In this document: one piece after another, positions 15,035-21,320 of the stretch
Numbering within the stretch: the stretch's first letter is position 1
Layout: each line of letters opens with the position of its first letter
Assembly (NCBI GenBank): GCA_964650975.1
Contig: CAZYWA010000071.1
Span: 1-21,320 of the forward strand
Origin: CAZYWA01 sp964650975 [NCBI: uncultured bacterium]
GTDB lineage: Bacteria > JADJOY01
DNA length: 21,320 nt
Direction of reading: 5' to 3'
Position numbers and translations under genes: made by a program
The notes under the pieces: model-generated
What the model was told of the DNA's origin: nothing
Seen by the model: only the letters and a program-made list of their open reading frames with translations
The model's database searches: none

Positions 15035-16591
15035 ATGCGGATTCAGCTCGTCCATCCACCGGTTTACGTGAATCTCCGGGCGCTCACGGCGCTGCGGCCG
15101 GGGCTGCCGCTCGGGCTCGCGTACGTGGCGGCGTCGCTCGAGAAGGCGGGGCATCAGGTGTCGGTGCTCGACGCGGTGGGCGCGGCGCCGGCGCGCGTGA
15201 CGGCCGACGGCGCGATGCATCGCCTGGGCCTCCCGCCCGACGAGATCGTCGCGCGCGTCGACCCCGCCGCCGACGCCATCGGCATCACCAACATGTGGTC
15301 CTTCTCGTGGCCGCTGGTGCGCGACATCGTGAAGGGGATCCGCGCGGCGCATCCGGCAAAGCCGATCGTGGCCGGCGGGGAGCACTTCACCGGGCTCACC
15401 CGCGAGTCGATGGAGCAATCGCCCGTCGACTTCGTGGTGCGCGGTGAAGGCGAAGACACCGCGGTCGAGCTCTTCGCCGCGCTCGAGGACGGTGGGCTCG
15501 ACGCGGCGAGCGTTGCCGGCATCGCCTGGCGGCGCGGCGACGAGATCGTGATCAACGCGCCGCGCGACCGGACCCGGGACGTCGACCAGATCCCGTGGCC
15601 CGCGTGGCATCTCTTCGACGTGCGCGGTTACTACGCGCACTCGCTCATCACCGGCATCGACGCGGGGCTCACGGTGCCGATCCTCGCGACCCGCGGCTGT
15701 CCTTATTCCTGTACGTACTGCTCGTCGCCGCGCATGTGGACCACCCGCTGGGTGCCGCGCGAGCCGGGCGACGTGGTCGACGAGATCGCGAGCTACGTGC
15801 GCGATTTCGGCGCGCGCAACTTCCCGTTCCAGGACCTGACCGCGATCGTTCGCAAGGACTGGATCGTGAAGTTCTGCCGCGAGCTCTTGGCGCGCGGGCT
15901 CGAGGTGAGCTGGCAGTTTCCGTCGGGCACCCGCTGCGAGGTGATCGACGACGAGGTGGCGGAGCTGCTCGCGCGAAGCGGCGGCCGCTCGCTCGCGTTC
16001 GCTCCCGAGTCGGGCTCGGAGACGACGCGCCAGAAGATCAAGAAGCGCATGACCGAGGAGGGCCTACTCGGCGCGGTGCGCGCGTCGGTGCGCCACGGGC
16101 TCAACCTCACGGTGTTCGTGGTGATCGGATTCCCCCACGACACCGAGGCCGACCTGCGCGAGACGCTCAAGCTCGCGAGGAAGCTGGCGCGGCTCGGAGT
16201 GGACGATCTGGCGATCGGATTCTTCTTCCCGATCCCGTCGACCGAGCTTTACGACAGTCTGGTCGCGAAGGGCCGCATCACCCTCTCCGACGAATTCCTG
16301 AAGACGCCCATCTTCGCCAACGAGAAGGTGCTGCGCGACGCCAACAACTACTGCGAGCACCTGACCGCGCGCGAGCTGACGCGCTGGAAATACCGCATCC
16401 ACCTGGCGTTCTATCTCAAGTCGGCGCTCCACCATCCGGCCAAGCTCGCGCGCCTCGCGTGGAACGTGGTGCGCGGCCGCGAGACGCGCAAGATGGAGAC
16501 GGTGCTGATCGAGCTGGCGCGAAACACCGCGCGCAGGCTCTTCTTCTGGCGTTCCGCGCCCGTGCCAGCGGCTAGCCCGAATTATTCATGA
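15035..16591 (+). CDS. Cobalamin-binding-domain radical SAM protein
   Basis: This 518-residue protein starts MRIQLVHPPVYVNL, the usual opening of a B12-binding Rossmann domain (about 1-150; IVAGGEHFTG at 111-120, VDFVVRGEGEDT at 131-142). The radical SAM core follows with CPYSCTYC (C222, C226, C229 for the 4Fe-4S cluster); AFAPESGSETTRQKIKKR (321-338) and GFPHDTEADLRETL (365-378) fit later strands of the barrel. The family (BchE/P-methylase-like) performs methylations, cyclisations and other radical chemistry on lipids, antibiotics or pigments; the substrate here is unknown and no partner biosynthetic gene is adjacent. A 120-residue C-terminal extension follows the core. The frame is open upstream, but ATG 15035 gives the proper domain start. 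The last codons (SPNYS and stop) come from the inverted-repeat element that begins at 16572. Confidence 0.88.
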   Translation: MRIQLVHPPVYVNLRALTALRPGLPLGLAYVAASLEKAGHQVSVLDAVGAAPARVTADGAMHRLGLPPDEIVARVDPAADAIGITNMWSFSWPLVRDIVKGIRAAHPAKPIVAGGEHFTGLTRESMEQSPVDFVVRGEGEDTAVELFAALEDGGLDAASVAGIAWRRGDEIVINAPRDRTRDVDQIPWPAWHLFDVRGYYAHSLITGIDAGLTVPILATRGCPYSCTYCSSPRMWTTRWVPREPGDVVDEIASYVRDFGARNFPFQDLTAIVRKDWIVKFCRELLARGLEVSWQFPSGTRCEVIDDEVAELLARSGGRSLAFAPESGSETTRQKIKKRMTEEGLLGAVRASVRHGLNLTVFVVIGFPHDTEADLRETLKLARKLARLGVDDLAIGFFFPIPSTELYDSLVAKGRITLSDEFLKTPIFANEKVLRDANNYCEHLTARELTRWKYRIHLAFYLKSALHHPAKLARLAWNVVRGRETRKMETVLIELARNTARRLFFWRSAPVPAASPNYS

Positions 16592-16671
16592 AGCGTTCTA
16601 CTGCGGCCGCCGATCGTCGGCATCTTCGCTTGGCGGCCTCGCTACGAACTTTCATGAATAACCCGGGCTAG
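16572..16671. mobile_element. MITE-like 100-bp element with 21-bp terminal inverted repeats
   Basis: The left arm 16572-16592 begins CTAGCCCG and ends TTATTCATGAA. The right arm 16651-16671 is its inverted copy, with 19 of 21 positions matching (AA versus GG in the middle). An inner stem, GGCCGCC (16604-16610) with GGCGGCC (16632-16638), adds to the fold. The tetranucleotide AGCG lies outside both ends (16567-16570 and 16672-16675), a possible but weak target duplication. No ORF is inside. It lies exactly between two convergent genes: the left arm supplies the TGA of the radical SAM gene and the right arm the TAG of the porin gene. It could be a MITE, a REP-like unit or a bidirectional terminator. 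Confidence 0.7.
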
Positions 16672-18041
16672 AGCGTGATTCCGAACCGGGAGCCGAGCGC
16701 CCAGCCGGCGTCGAGACCGGCGACCGCCGACGGATGGATCACGCACTGGAAGTCGGGCTGCACGAAGAGCCAGGTCGCAAGCTGAACCCGATACGTGAGC
16801 TCGACCACGCTCTCCGCGGCGGTCAACGGCTCGCCCGCGGCGCGCTGTGCGGCGCGGAAGGGGCCGCCGGTGAAAGCGTTGGCAGCCGAGAGGCCCAGCT
16901 GATCGTCGTGACGCTCGGGCAGCAGCCCGGTGTAGACGAGGCCGGCGCCCAGGTAATCGGCGAACGAATTGAAGCGCGGGTTCGCGAGACCGAGGCGTAC
17001 CCAGCCCGCGAGCCCGGCGTCGTCCACGCCTAGCGGATTGCCGAGCTTTCCCGAGACCAGTCCGTAGACCCCGAAGTTGCCTCGAGCGCGTTCGGGCCGG
17101 ACGGCCGGATCGAGGGCGCCGCCCTGCACGTCGAACGACGCGGTGTAATACCAGCCGCCGAGCGCGAGCTTCGATTGCTGCTCGTCGTCGTGGTCCGCCT
17201 CCTGCGTCACGACTCCCGCCTCGCCGGCCACCAGGAGGCCGTCGCCCTCGTCCCAGCGAACGTGGGTGCCGTGTGGATGGTTGGGATCTCCGGGCACGCC
17301 GTCCGCCACGACCGCTTGCACGTACGTATCGCCGCCGGGCTTCACCTTGACGCGCGCGGCCAGCGAGGTGTCGGGGCCGTTCGATGGACCGTTCTCTCCG
17401 CTTCCGGAGAATTCCGTGCCCATGCCGTGAGCGGCGTTGAGAAAGAGCCGCGCCGGCTCGATGGTCGAGAACTCGCCGTTCACGTTGTAGAGGCCGACCA
17501 GCAGCGAGAGTCCGTCGTCCCAGAAACGCTGCTGAAACCATGCTTCGACGAGATTCCAGCCCTCGGGCACGTCGAGGCTCGAAACCGTCTGGGTGGCTCC
17601 CGCGGGGCTGGTGCGGGGGATGCCCTCGTTGCCGAGTCCGTAGATGAAGAGCCCCGCGCCGCTCCAGCCGGCGAGCTTGTCGAGATCCACGGTCAGGGTC
17701 AGGTCGGTGTCGTCGACGTAGGCTCCGCGGAGCGGGCCGCCAGCGCCCGAGGCGCCGATCGCGTCGGCGGTGTAAGCGGCGCCCAAGGCGACCCCGCTCG
17801 CATCGAGGCGGGTGCGCAGACCGAGCCAGCTTCCGGTGAGCGTGGGACGCTCCCAGAGAGCGGCCTCGTTCGGGTCGGGGCAATCGGCCGGCGACCGGGC
17901 TTCCGGGGCCTCCGCACCTTCCTCGGACACCGCGACCGACTGCGCCACGGCCACCCCGGAAAAGAGGTGTCCCAGTGCCAGGGACGCAGCGGCCATGACC
18001 GCCTGCGCCGCACGGAGCAGTCGTGCTAGCCTGGAAGTCAT
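16668..18041 (-). CDS. OprB-like carbohydrate-selective porin
   Basis: This 457-residue protein has a signal peptide of about 34 residues (AVAQS cut site near 31-35). It has the OprB entry motif LTGSWLGLRTRLDASGVAL (68-86), then alternating hydrophobic/polar segments expected of an outer-membrane beta-barrel, for example DLTLTVDLDKLAGWSGAGLFIYGLGN (113-138), WFQQRFWDDGLSLLVGLYNVNGEFS (168-192) and LALGGWYYTASFD (292-304). It ends GSRFGITL rather than in the usual terminal aromatic residue. OprB porins pass sugars through the outer membrane; substrate is unknown here. The start at 18041 is well supported by a perfect AGGAGG 9 nt upstream; a longer frame to 18212 lacks this. The stop TAG lies in the inverted-repeat element. 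It is upstream-isolated, with no sugar catabolic genes nearby. Confidence 0.82.
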   Translation of the reverse strand: MTSRLARLLRAAQAVMAAASLALGHLFSGVAVAQSVAVSEEGAEAPEARSPADCPDPNEAALWERPTLTGSWLGLRTRLDASGVALGAAYTADAIGASGAGGPLRGAYVDDTDLTLTVDLDKLAGWSGAGLFIYGLGNEGIPRTSPAGATQTVSSLDVPEGWNLVEAWFQQRFWDDGLSLLVGLYNVNGEFSTIEPARLFLNAAHGMGTEFSGSGENGPSNGPDTSLAARVKVKPGGDTYVQAVVADGVPGDPNHPHGTHVRWDEGDGLLVAGEAGVVTQEADHDDEQQSKLALGGWYYTASFDVQGGALDPAVRPERARGNFGVYGLVSGKLGNPLGVDDAGLAGWVRLGLANPRFNSFADYLGAGLVYTGLLPERHDDQLGLSAANAFTGGPFRAAQRAAGEPLTAAESVVELTYRVQLATWLFVQPDFQCVIHPSAVAGLDAGWALGSRFGITL

Positions 18042-18550
18042 GAAAGCTCGCCTCCTGCCAGTCATCACGCTCCTCCTCGGGTTGACAGCGCCGGTCGTGC
18101 CTTGCCGTGCGGAGTCGGCCGTTCCAACGGCTCCCAGCACGGCGCCTTCCTCGGCGGCCACCGCCCCCGAGACAAGCGCGCCCGCGGTCGCGTGGACCGC
18201 GGGGTCGTGCAAGCACCAGGGGCCGGATCGCTCACGTCCCGGGCATCGGCGACCTGCGTTCTGAGTTCTTCGGGGAGCTTTTCAAGCCCCCCGCCCCCGA
18301 GACACTCGCTGCGCTCGCGGGCGCCTCTCGGCGCCGGAACGAGATCCACGCGAGCAGTCGGTTCGGGGAGTCACGGCGAAAGCGCCCCGAACCGACTTAC
18401 ACGGGAATCTTTCACACGCTCGGAGCTCTCGGCCGCCGACGTGGCGCTGCTCGGCGCGGTTTGCGGTCGCACTGCGGCTATCGGCGAGGTTTGCCGAAAG
18501 CTTGAGGCCGGCGGATGCCGGCCGGTTCGTTCAGGTGTGCGAGCCGGGCG
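18042..18550. other. 509-bp region rich in inverted repeats, no convincing gene
   Basis: This lies upstream of the porin and downstream of the small minus-strand gene. It contains a bulged hairpin GGGG-A-GCTT / AAGCCCC (18272-18290), a perfect 13-bp inverted repeat (18356-18368 with 18385-18397) and the hairpin GGCCGGC/GCCGGCC with loop GGAT (18506-18523). A 74-codon plus-strand frame (18040-18264) begins like a signal peptide but overlaps the porin start; I do not call it a gene. The porin promoter should lie in the left part. The structured character suggests a dispersed repeat or an RNA element. Confidence 0.5.
18356..18397. repeat. Perfect 13-bp inverted repeat with 16-nt loop
   Basis: AGTCGGTTCGGGG (18356-18368) pairs exactly with CCCCGAACCGACT (18385-18397). 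There is no T-tract on either strand, so it is not a standard terminator. It lies in otherwise unexplained DNA about 315 bp upstream of the porin start and 150 bp past the end of the small hypothetical gene. Confidence 0.7.
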
Positions 18551-18871
18551 TCAGGACCGCGAACGTTCGTCGTCCGCTCCGGGCTTGCCGACCTGGCTTC
18601 GGGTGTCCCTGCGAAATGCCCGAGTCACGGCCACGGCGATGCCCACGCAGGCGAAGCTCAGCCGGTCGATGCTGGCGAGCGTGACCTGCTTCCAGCTCAC
18701 GTCCTTCTGCCACTCGATCATGCGCAGGTAGGCGAGGACGGTGCCGCGCAGCTCGCGTCCCAGGGTCCGGAACGCGTCGCCGATCCCGACCGGCACCACG
18801 TCCTTGGCGAGCTGGGTCGGGGGCGAATCGCCCGCGTGGCGCGCTTCCTGGGTTCGCTCGAGCTCGGTCAT
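18551..18871 (-). CDS. Small hypothetical protein with amphipathic helices
   Basis: This 106-residue frame starts at ATG 18871 with GAGAGG a few bases upstream. The central part, IGDAFRTLGRELRGTVLAYLRMIEWQKDVSWKQVTLASIDRLSFACVGIAVAVTRAF (30-86), looks like a folded helical protein. It has one moderately hydrophobic stretch (LSFACVGIAVAV, 71-82) that could be a short membrane or buried helix. The N- and C-terminal 20 residues are polar and probably disordered. I recognise no family. It is divergent from the ZIP transporter gene with about 210 bp between them. Coding is supported by composition and the SD but not by homology. Confidence 0.5.
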   Translation of the reverse strand: MTELERTQEARHAGDSPPTQLAKDVVPVGIGDAFRTLGRELRGTVLAYLRMIEWQKDVSWKQVTLASIDRLSFACVGIAVAVTRAFRRDTRSQVGKPGADDERSRS

Positions 18872-18951
18872 TGGCCTCTCAGGCTAGCAGGCGGGTTCGA
18901 CCGATCGCTTCCGGAGGGCTGCGGTCTCTCTCAGCCGCGGCGTTCCATCGC

Positions 18952-19009
18952 GAGCAACCGCCGCGGACGCGAGGGACCGCGTCCCTCCGACGAGCTCGAC
19001 CGGTTGCTC
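18952..19009. promoter_or_regulatory. Nested inverted repeat upstream of the ZIP transporter gene
   Basis: GAGCAACCG (18952-18960) pairs perfectly with CGGTTGCTC (19001-19009). Inside, GGACGCG (18965-18971) pairs with CGCGTCC (18978-18984). An alternative inner stem GAGGGA/TCCCTC overlaps the second, so two folds compete. The block ends about 70 bp before the ZIP start and about 80 bp upstream of the divergent small gene. A leader RNA structure, an operator or a dispersed repeat are all possible. Confidence 0.45.
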
Positions 19010-19080
19010 CCCCGGCAGGGGGTCCGCTAGAGTCGCCGGCTAACGCAATCGAGTTGCGGTTGCGGGTCTCGCCCTTCGTC

Positions 19081-19830
19081 ATGCTGCGCATCTGGATCGC
19101 GACGCTCGCGAGCGTGCTGCTCGTGAGCCTGTTGTCGCTGCTCGGCCTGGTGTTCATCGCGCTGAGCGAGGTGCAGCTCAAGAAGATTGTGTTCTTGCTG
19201 GTGAGCGTCGCGGTGGGCGCGCTCTTCGGCGACACGTTCATCCACCTGCTGCCCGAGACGTTCGCGCACGGCGACGGCGGCCAGTCGGCGTCGCTCTGGG
19301 TGCTCGCGGGGATCCTGCTGTTCTTCGTGCTCGAGAAGTTTCTGCGCTGGCATCACCACCACACCGTCGAGGACGAGCATCACGTCCACCCGATGGGCTA
19401 CATGAACCTGGTGGCGGATGCGGTCCACAACGGCATCGACGGACTCCTGATCGGCGCCTCGTTCCTCAACAGCATGCAGCTCGGCATCGCCACCACCGTG
19501 GCGGTGGTGCTGCACGAGATCCCGAGCGAGATCTGCCACTTCGGGGTGCTGGTGCACGCAGGCTTCACCAAGAGGCGGGCGCTCTGGCTCAACCTGCTCT
19601 CGGCGACGGTCGCGATCGCGGGCGCCGTGGCGGCCCTGCTGCTGGGCCGCCACTCGCACGGCTTCGTCGAGATGATGAAACCGCTCACCGCGGGCGGGTT
19701 CATCTACGTCGCGGGCACGGATCTGCTGCCCGAGCTCTCCCACGACGTCGAGCCCAGCAAGTCGCTGCTTCAGGTGCTGTGCATGGCGACCGGCGTGGGC
19801 CTCATGTGGGCGCTCACGCTGGTCGAGTAA
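19081..19830 (+). CDS. ZIP family divalent metal transporter
   Basis: This 249-residue polytopic protein has the ZIP layout. TM1 is about 4-28, TM2 about 36-55 and TM3 about 71-88. A histidine-rich loop follows (HHHH at 91-94 and HHVHP at 100-104), then the metal-site helices [13 protein letters not shown] (116-128) and [13 protein letters not shown] (142-154), and three more helices to the end. The HNxxD and HEIPxE motifs form the binuclear metal centre of ZIP/LIV-1-type carriers, which bring Zn2+, Fe2+ or Mn2+ into the cytoplasm; the exact metal cannot be told. ATG 19081 lacks a clear SD, and a TTG/GTG start up to ten codons upstream is possible. A hairpin directly follows the stop. The gene is not in an operon with cspA. 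Confidence 0.9.
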   Translation: MLRIWIATLASVLLVSLLSLLGLVFIALSEVQLKKIVFLLVSVAVGALFGDTFIHLLPETFAHGDGGQSASLWVLAGILLFFVLEKFLRWHHHHTVEDEHHVHPMGYMNLVADAVHNGIDGLLIGASFLNSMQLGIATTVAVVLHEIPSEICHFGVLVHAGFTKRRALWLNLLSATVAIAGAVAALLLGRHSHGFVEMMKPLTAGGFIYVAGTDLLPELSHDVEPSKSLLQVLCMATGVGLMWALTLVE

Positions 19831-19831
19831 C

Positions 19832-19877
19832 TGCGCCGGTTCGATCGGCCATCCCGGCGCAACGTGCGGATTTTCTT
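19832..19877 (+). terminator. Probable terminator of the ZIP gene
   Basis: TGCGCCGG and CCGGCGCA form a perfect 8-bp stem with a 14-nt loop (19832-19861), starting right after the TAA stop. A short T-rich run, ATTTTCTT, follows 8 nt later (19870-19877). The gap and short T-tract make it weaker than the cspA terminator. Confidence 0.45.
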
Positions 19878-20072
19878 GATCCGCGGGGTTCTCTCCGGGA
19901 AACAGGTCAGATACAGTATTGCGATTGGGACGCGGCGACTTGGTGCCGCCCGACGAAGAAACGTACACGATTCACCCTGCGAGTGCCCCGTATTGGTGCA
20001 CTTTCAGGGAGATCAACAAGGTCCATTCCGGTAGTCTCCCCCGAGAGTCCGGAAGGGCGTACAGAGGTAGAA
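19878..20072 (+). promoter_or_regulatory. Promoter and long 5' leader of the cold-shock gene
   Basis: About 195 bp of relatively AT-richer non-coding DNA precede cspA. A possible promoter is TTCTCT (19889-19894) with TACAGT (19912-19917) at 17-bp spacing, followed by a leader of roughly 150 nt. Inside it GGGAGA (20007-20012) can pair with TCTCCC (20035-20040). AGAGG 7 nt before the ATG is the ribosome binding site. Long structured leaders are a known feature of cspA-type mRNAs, where they control translation by temperature; that role here is inferred. Confidence 0.35.
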
Positions 20073-20276
20073 ATGGCAGTTGGTACCGTGAAGTGGTTCA
20101 ACGACGCGAAGGGCTTCGGATTCATCACCCCCGAGGATGGCTCGAAGGACGTGTTCGTCCATCACAGCGCCATCAACATGGACGGGTTCCGAACCCTGTC
20201 TGAGGGACAGCGGGTCGAGTACGAAGTGACCCAAGGAGCGAAGGGGCCCGCGGCCCAGAACGTGCGTTCCGTGTAA
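20073..20276 (+). CDS. cspA: CspA-family cold-shock protein
   Basis: This 67-residue protein is a single cold-shock domain (OB fold). It starts [18 protein letters not shown], with RNP1 as KGFGFITP (13-20) and RNP2 as VFVHHSAI (27-34), so the aromatic residues that stack on single-stranded RNA/DNA are present. Length is normal. Members act as RNA chaperones in the cytoplasm, during cold shock or constitutively. It is monocistronic: a long leader lies upstream and a strong terminator downstream. The gene symbol denotes the family, not proven orthology to E. coli CspA. Confidence 0.95.
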   Translation: MAVGTVKWFNDAKGFGFITPEDGSKDVFVHHSAINMDGFRTLSEGQRVEYEVTQGAKGPAAQNVRSV

Positions 20277-20315
20277 CGACCGCTCTCGTTCCGGCCCGAG
20301 GCCGGGATGTTCGCT

Positions 20316-20355
20316 GAACGCCCCGCCGGGAGACCGGTGGGGCGTTCGTTTTTTT
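20316..20355 (+). terminator. Rho-independent terminator of cspA
   Basis: GAACGCCCC pairs with GGGGCGTTC, continued inwards by a G-T pair and CCGG/CCGG around a GAGA tetraloop, and is followed by seven Ts (20349-20355). A smaller stem, CCGGCC/GGCCGG (20291-20305), precedes it. The T-tract is only on the plus strand, so it serves cspA and not the convergent regulator gene. Confidence 0.93.
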
Positions 20356-20373
20356 CGTGGGGCGCGGAGCGGT

Positions 20374-21320
20374 CTACTCGTCCTCGCTCGCTGCCGGAGG
20401 ACTTCCCGGTGCGCGCTCGGCGAGGACTCGCAGTTTCTTTTGCAGGCCCATGCGCGAGAGGCCGAGGCGTTCGGCGGCGCGGGAGGCGTTGCCGCCGACC
20501 TCGGCGAGGACGCGGTCGATGATGCGGCGCTCGAAGGCGTCGCGGGCATCGCGCAGGCTGCCGGTGACGAGCGCCACGGGAAGCTCGCTCGCGGGCGACG
20601 CCGCGGCGGGGACCGGCGCGGAACGCAAACGTGGCGAGAGCTGGGCGACGTCGATCCAGCCGTCCGCCTCGACCAGCACCGACGCCCGCTCCAGCTCGTT
20701 CTCGAGCTCGCGGATGTTGCCTGGGAAGGCGTAGCGCGCCAGCAGATCCAGCGCCCCCGGGCGAATGCCGGAGATCCGCTTGCCGAGCTTCTTCTGGGTG
20801 CGGCTCAGGATCAGCGCGACCAGCAACGGCACGTCCTCGTGTCGCTCGCGGAGCGGCGGCAACGAGATCGGGAAAACGCTGATCCGGTAGTAGAGGTCCT
20901 CGCGGAAGCGGTTCTCGTGGACCTCCTCGGACAGGTCGCAGTGGGTGGCGCTGATGAGCCGCACGTCGACCGCGATCTCGTCCACTCCTCCCACCGGACG
21001 GATCACCCGCTCCTGCACCGCACGCAAGAGCTTCACCTGCATGCCGGGCGACATGTCGGCGACCTCGTCGAGGAAGAGCGTGCCGCCGCTCGCCACCTCG
21101 AAGAGACCCTTGCGGTCGGCGGTGGCGCCGGTGAACGCACCGCGGCGGTAGCCGAAGAGCTCGCTCTCGAGCAGTGTCTCGGTGATGGCGCCGCAGTTGA
21201 CCGCCACGAAGCGGTTTTCGGCGCGCGAGCTGGCGTCGTGGATCGCGCGCGCGATCCGCTCCTTCCCGGTGCCCGATTCTCCTTGCAGCAAGACCGACAC
21301 GTCGGAGGGCGCCACCTTGA
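20374..21320 (-). CDS. Sigma-54-dependent transcriptional activator, C-terminal part
   Basis: The frame runs off the right edge, so the N-terminal sensory domain is missing. About 315 residues are visible. The AAA+ core has Walker A GESGTGKE, the sigma-54-contacting loop GAFTGA, Walker B as GGTLFLDEV, sensor I near RLISATHCDL, and the arginine-finger region FREDLYYRISVFPISLPPLRER. Near the C-terminus a Fis-type HTH reads GGNASRAAERLGLSRMGLQKKL. All residues for ATP hydrolysis and sigma-54 remodelling appear intact. Such proteins bind upstream enhancers and open promoters held by RpoN holoenzyme. The GTG at 21315 is internal to Walker A surroundings (KVAPSDVSVLLQGESG), so it is not the true start. 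Target genes and signal are unknown. Confidence 0.93.
   Translation of the reverse strand, partial: KVAPSDVSVLLQGESGTGKERIARAIHDASSRAENRFVAVNCGAITETLLESELFGYRRGAFTGATADRKGLFEVASGGTLFLDEVADMSPGMQVKLLRAVQERVIRPVGGVDEIAVDVRLISATHCDLSEEVHENRFREDLYYRISVFPISLPPLRERHEDVPLLVALILSRTQKKLGKRISGIRPGALDLLARYAFPGNIRELENELERASVLVEADGWIDVAQLSPRLRSAPVPAAASPASELPVALVTGSLRDARDAFERRIIDRVLAEVGGNASRAAERLGLSRMGLQKKLRVLAERAPGSPPAASEDE

Noticed and set aside
16572-16671. Calling the inverted repeat a plain rho-independent terminator
   Set aside because: Neither arm is followed by a T-tract, and the 21-bp arms with 58-bp centre are larger than a normal terminator; a terminator role remains possible but is not shown.
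18042-18212. Longer start for the porin at 18212
   Set aside because: A perfect AGGAGG with 9-nt spacing and a clean signal peptide point to 18041. The extension would put 57 Ala/Arg-rich residues before the signal peptide.

Overview
The window is about 21 kb of very GC-rich DNA (third codon positions almost all G or C) from a Gram-negative bacterium. The evidence for an outer membrane is a carbohydrate-porin-like barrel, a lipoprotein with a lipobox, and a PqiA/PqiB/PqiC-type transport set. The mix of genes fits an uncultured deltaproteobacterial-type lineage (Myxococcota or a relative): a DUF3516 helicase, secreted VCBS and beta-solenoid proteins, a SUMF1-domain protein and a sigma-54 activator. 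That placement is inference; no rRNA or marker gene is present.

Layout: (1) 1-186, the tail of a phosphoesterase/phospholipase C-type gene. (2) 289-4282, two genes on the minus strand, a DEAD-box/DUF3516 RNA helicase and a CNNM/CorC (HlyC) membrane protein, with a nearly identical 35-bp repeat on each side of the helicase. (3) 4427-7606, a tight plus-strand operon of pqiA, a short two-MCE pqiB-like gene and a pqiC-like lipoprotein gene. (4) 7837-9165, a minus-strand gene joining a transposase-like helix-turn-helix, membrane segments and a SUMF1 (formylglycine-generating-enzyme-like) domain without the catalytic cysteines. (5) 9539-9745, a two-helix membrane miniprotein. (6) 9845-14958, a minus-strand pair of secreted repeat proteins: a 1093-residue beta-solenoid followed 11 bp later by a 606-residue protein of ten VCBS/FG-GAP-like repeats. 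(7) 15035-16591, a cobalamin-binding radical SAM enzyme, convergent with (8) an OprB-like porin (16668-18041); a 100-bp MITE-like inverted repeat sits between them and supplies both stop codons. (9) 18042-19080, mostly non-coding DNA rich in inverted repeats, with one small hypothetical gene. (10) 19081-21320, a ZIP metal transporter, a cold-shock protein with a long leader and a strong terminator, and the C-terminal part of a sigma-54-dependent activator that runs off the window.

Most genes are envelope or secretion functions. The pqi set is a recognisable lipid-transport operon. The solenoid/VCBS pair looks like a co-expressed secreted or surface module: both are repeat proteins with signal peptides, and both carry a F-x-x-GFETG-x4-W motif. 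The best candidates for something undescribed are this pair, the HTH-membrane-SUMF1 fusion, and the MITE-like element that shapes two gene ends.
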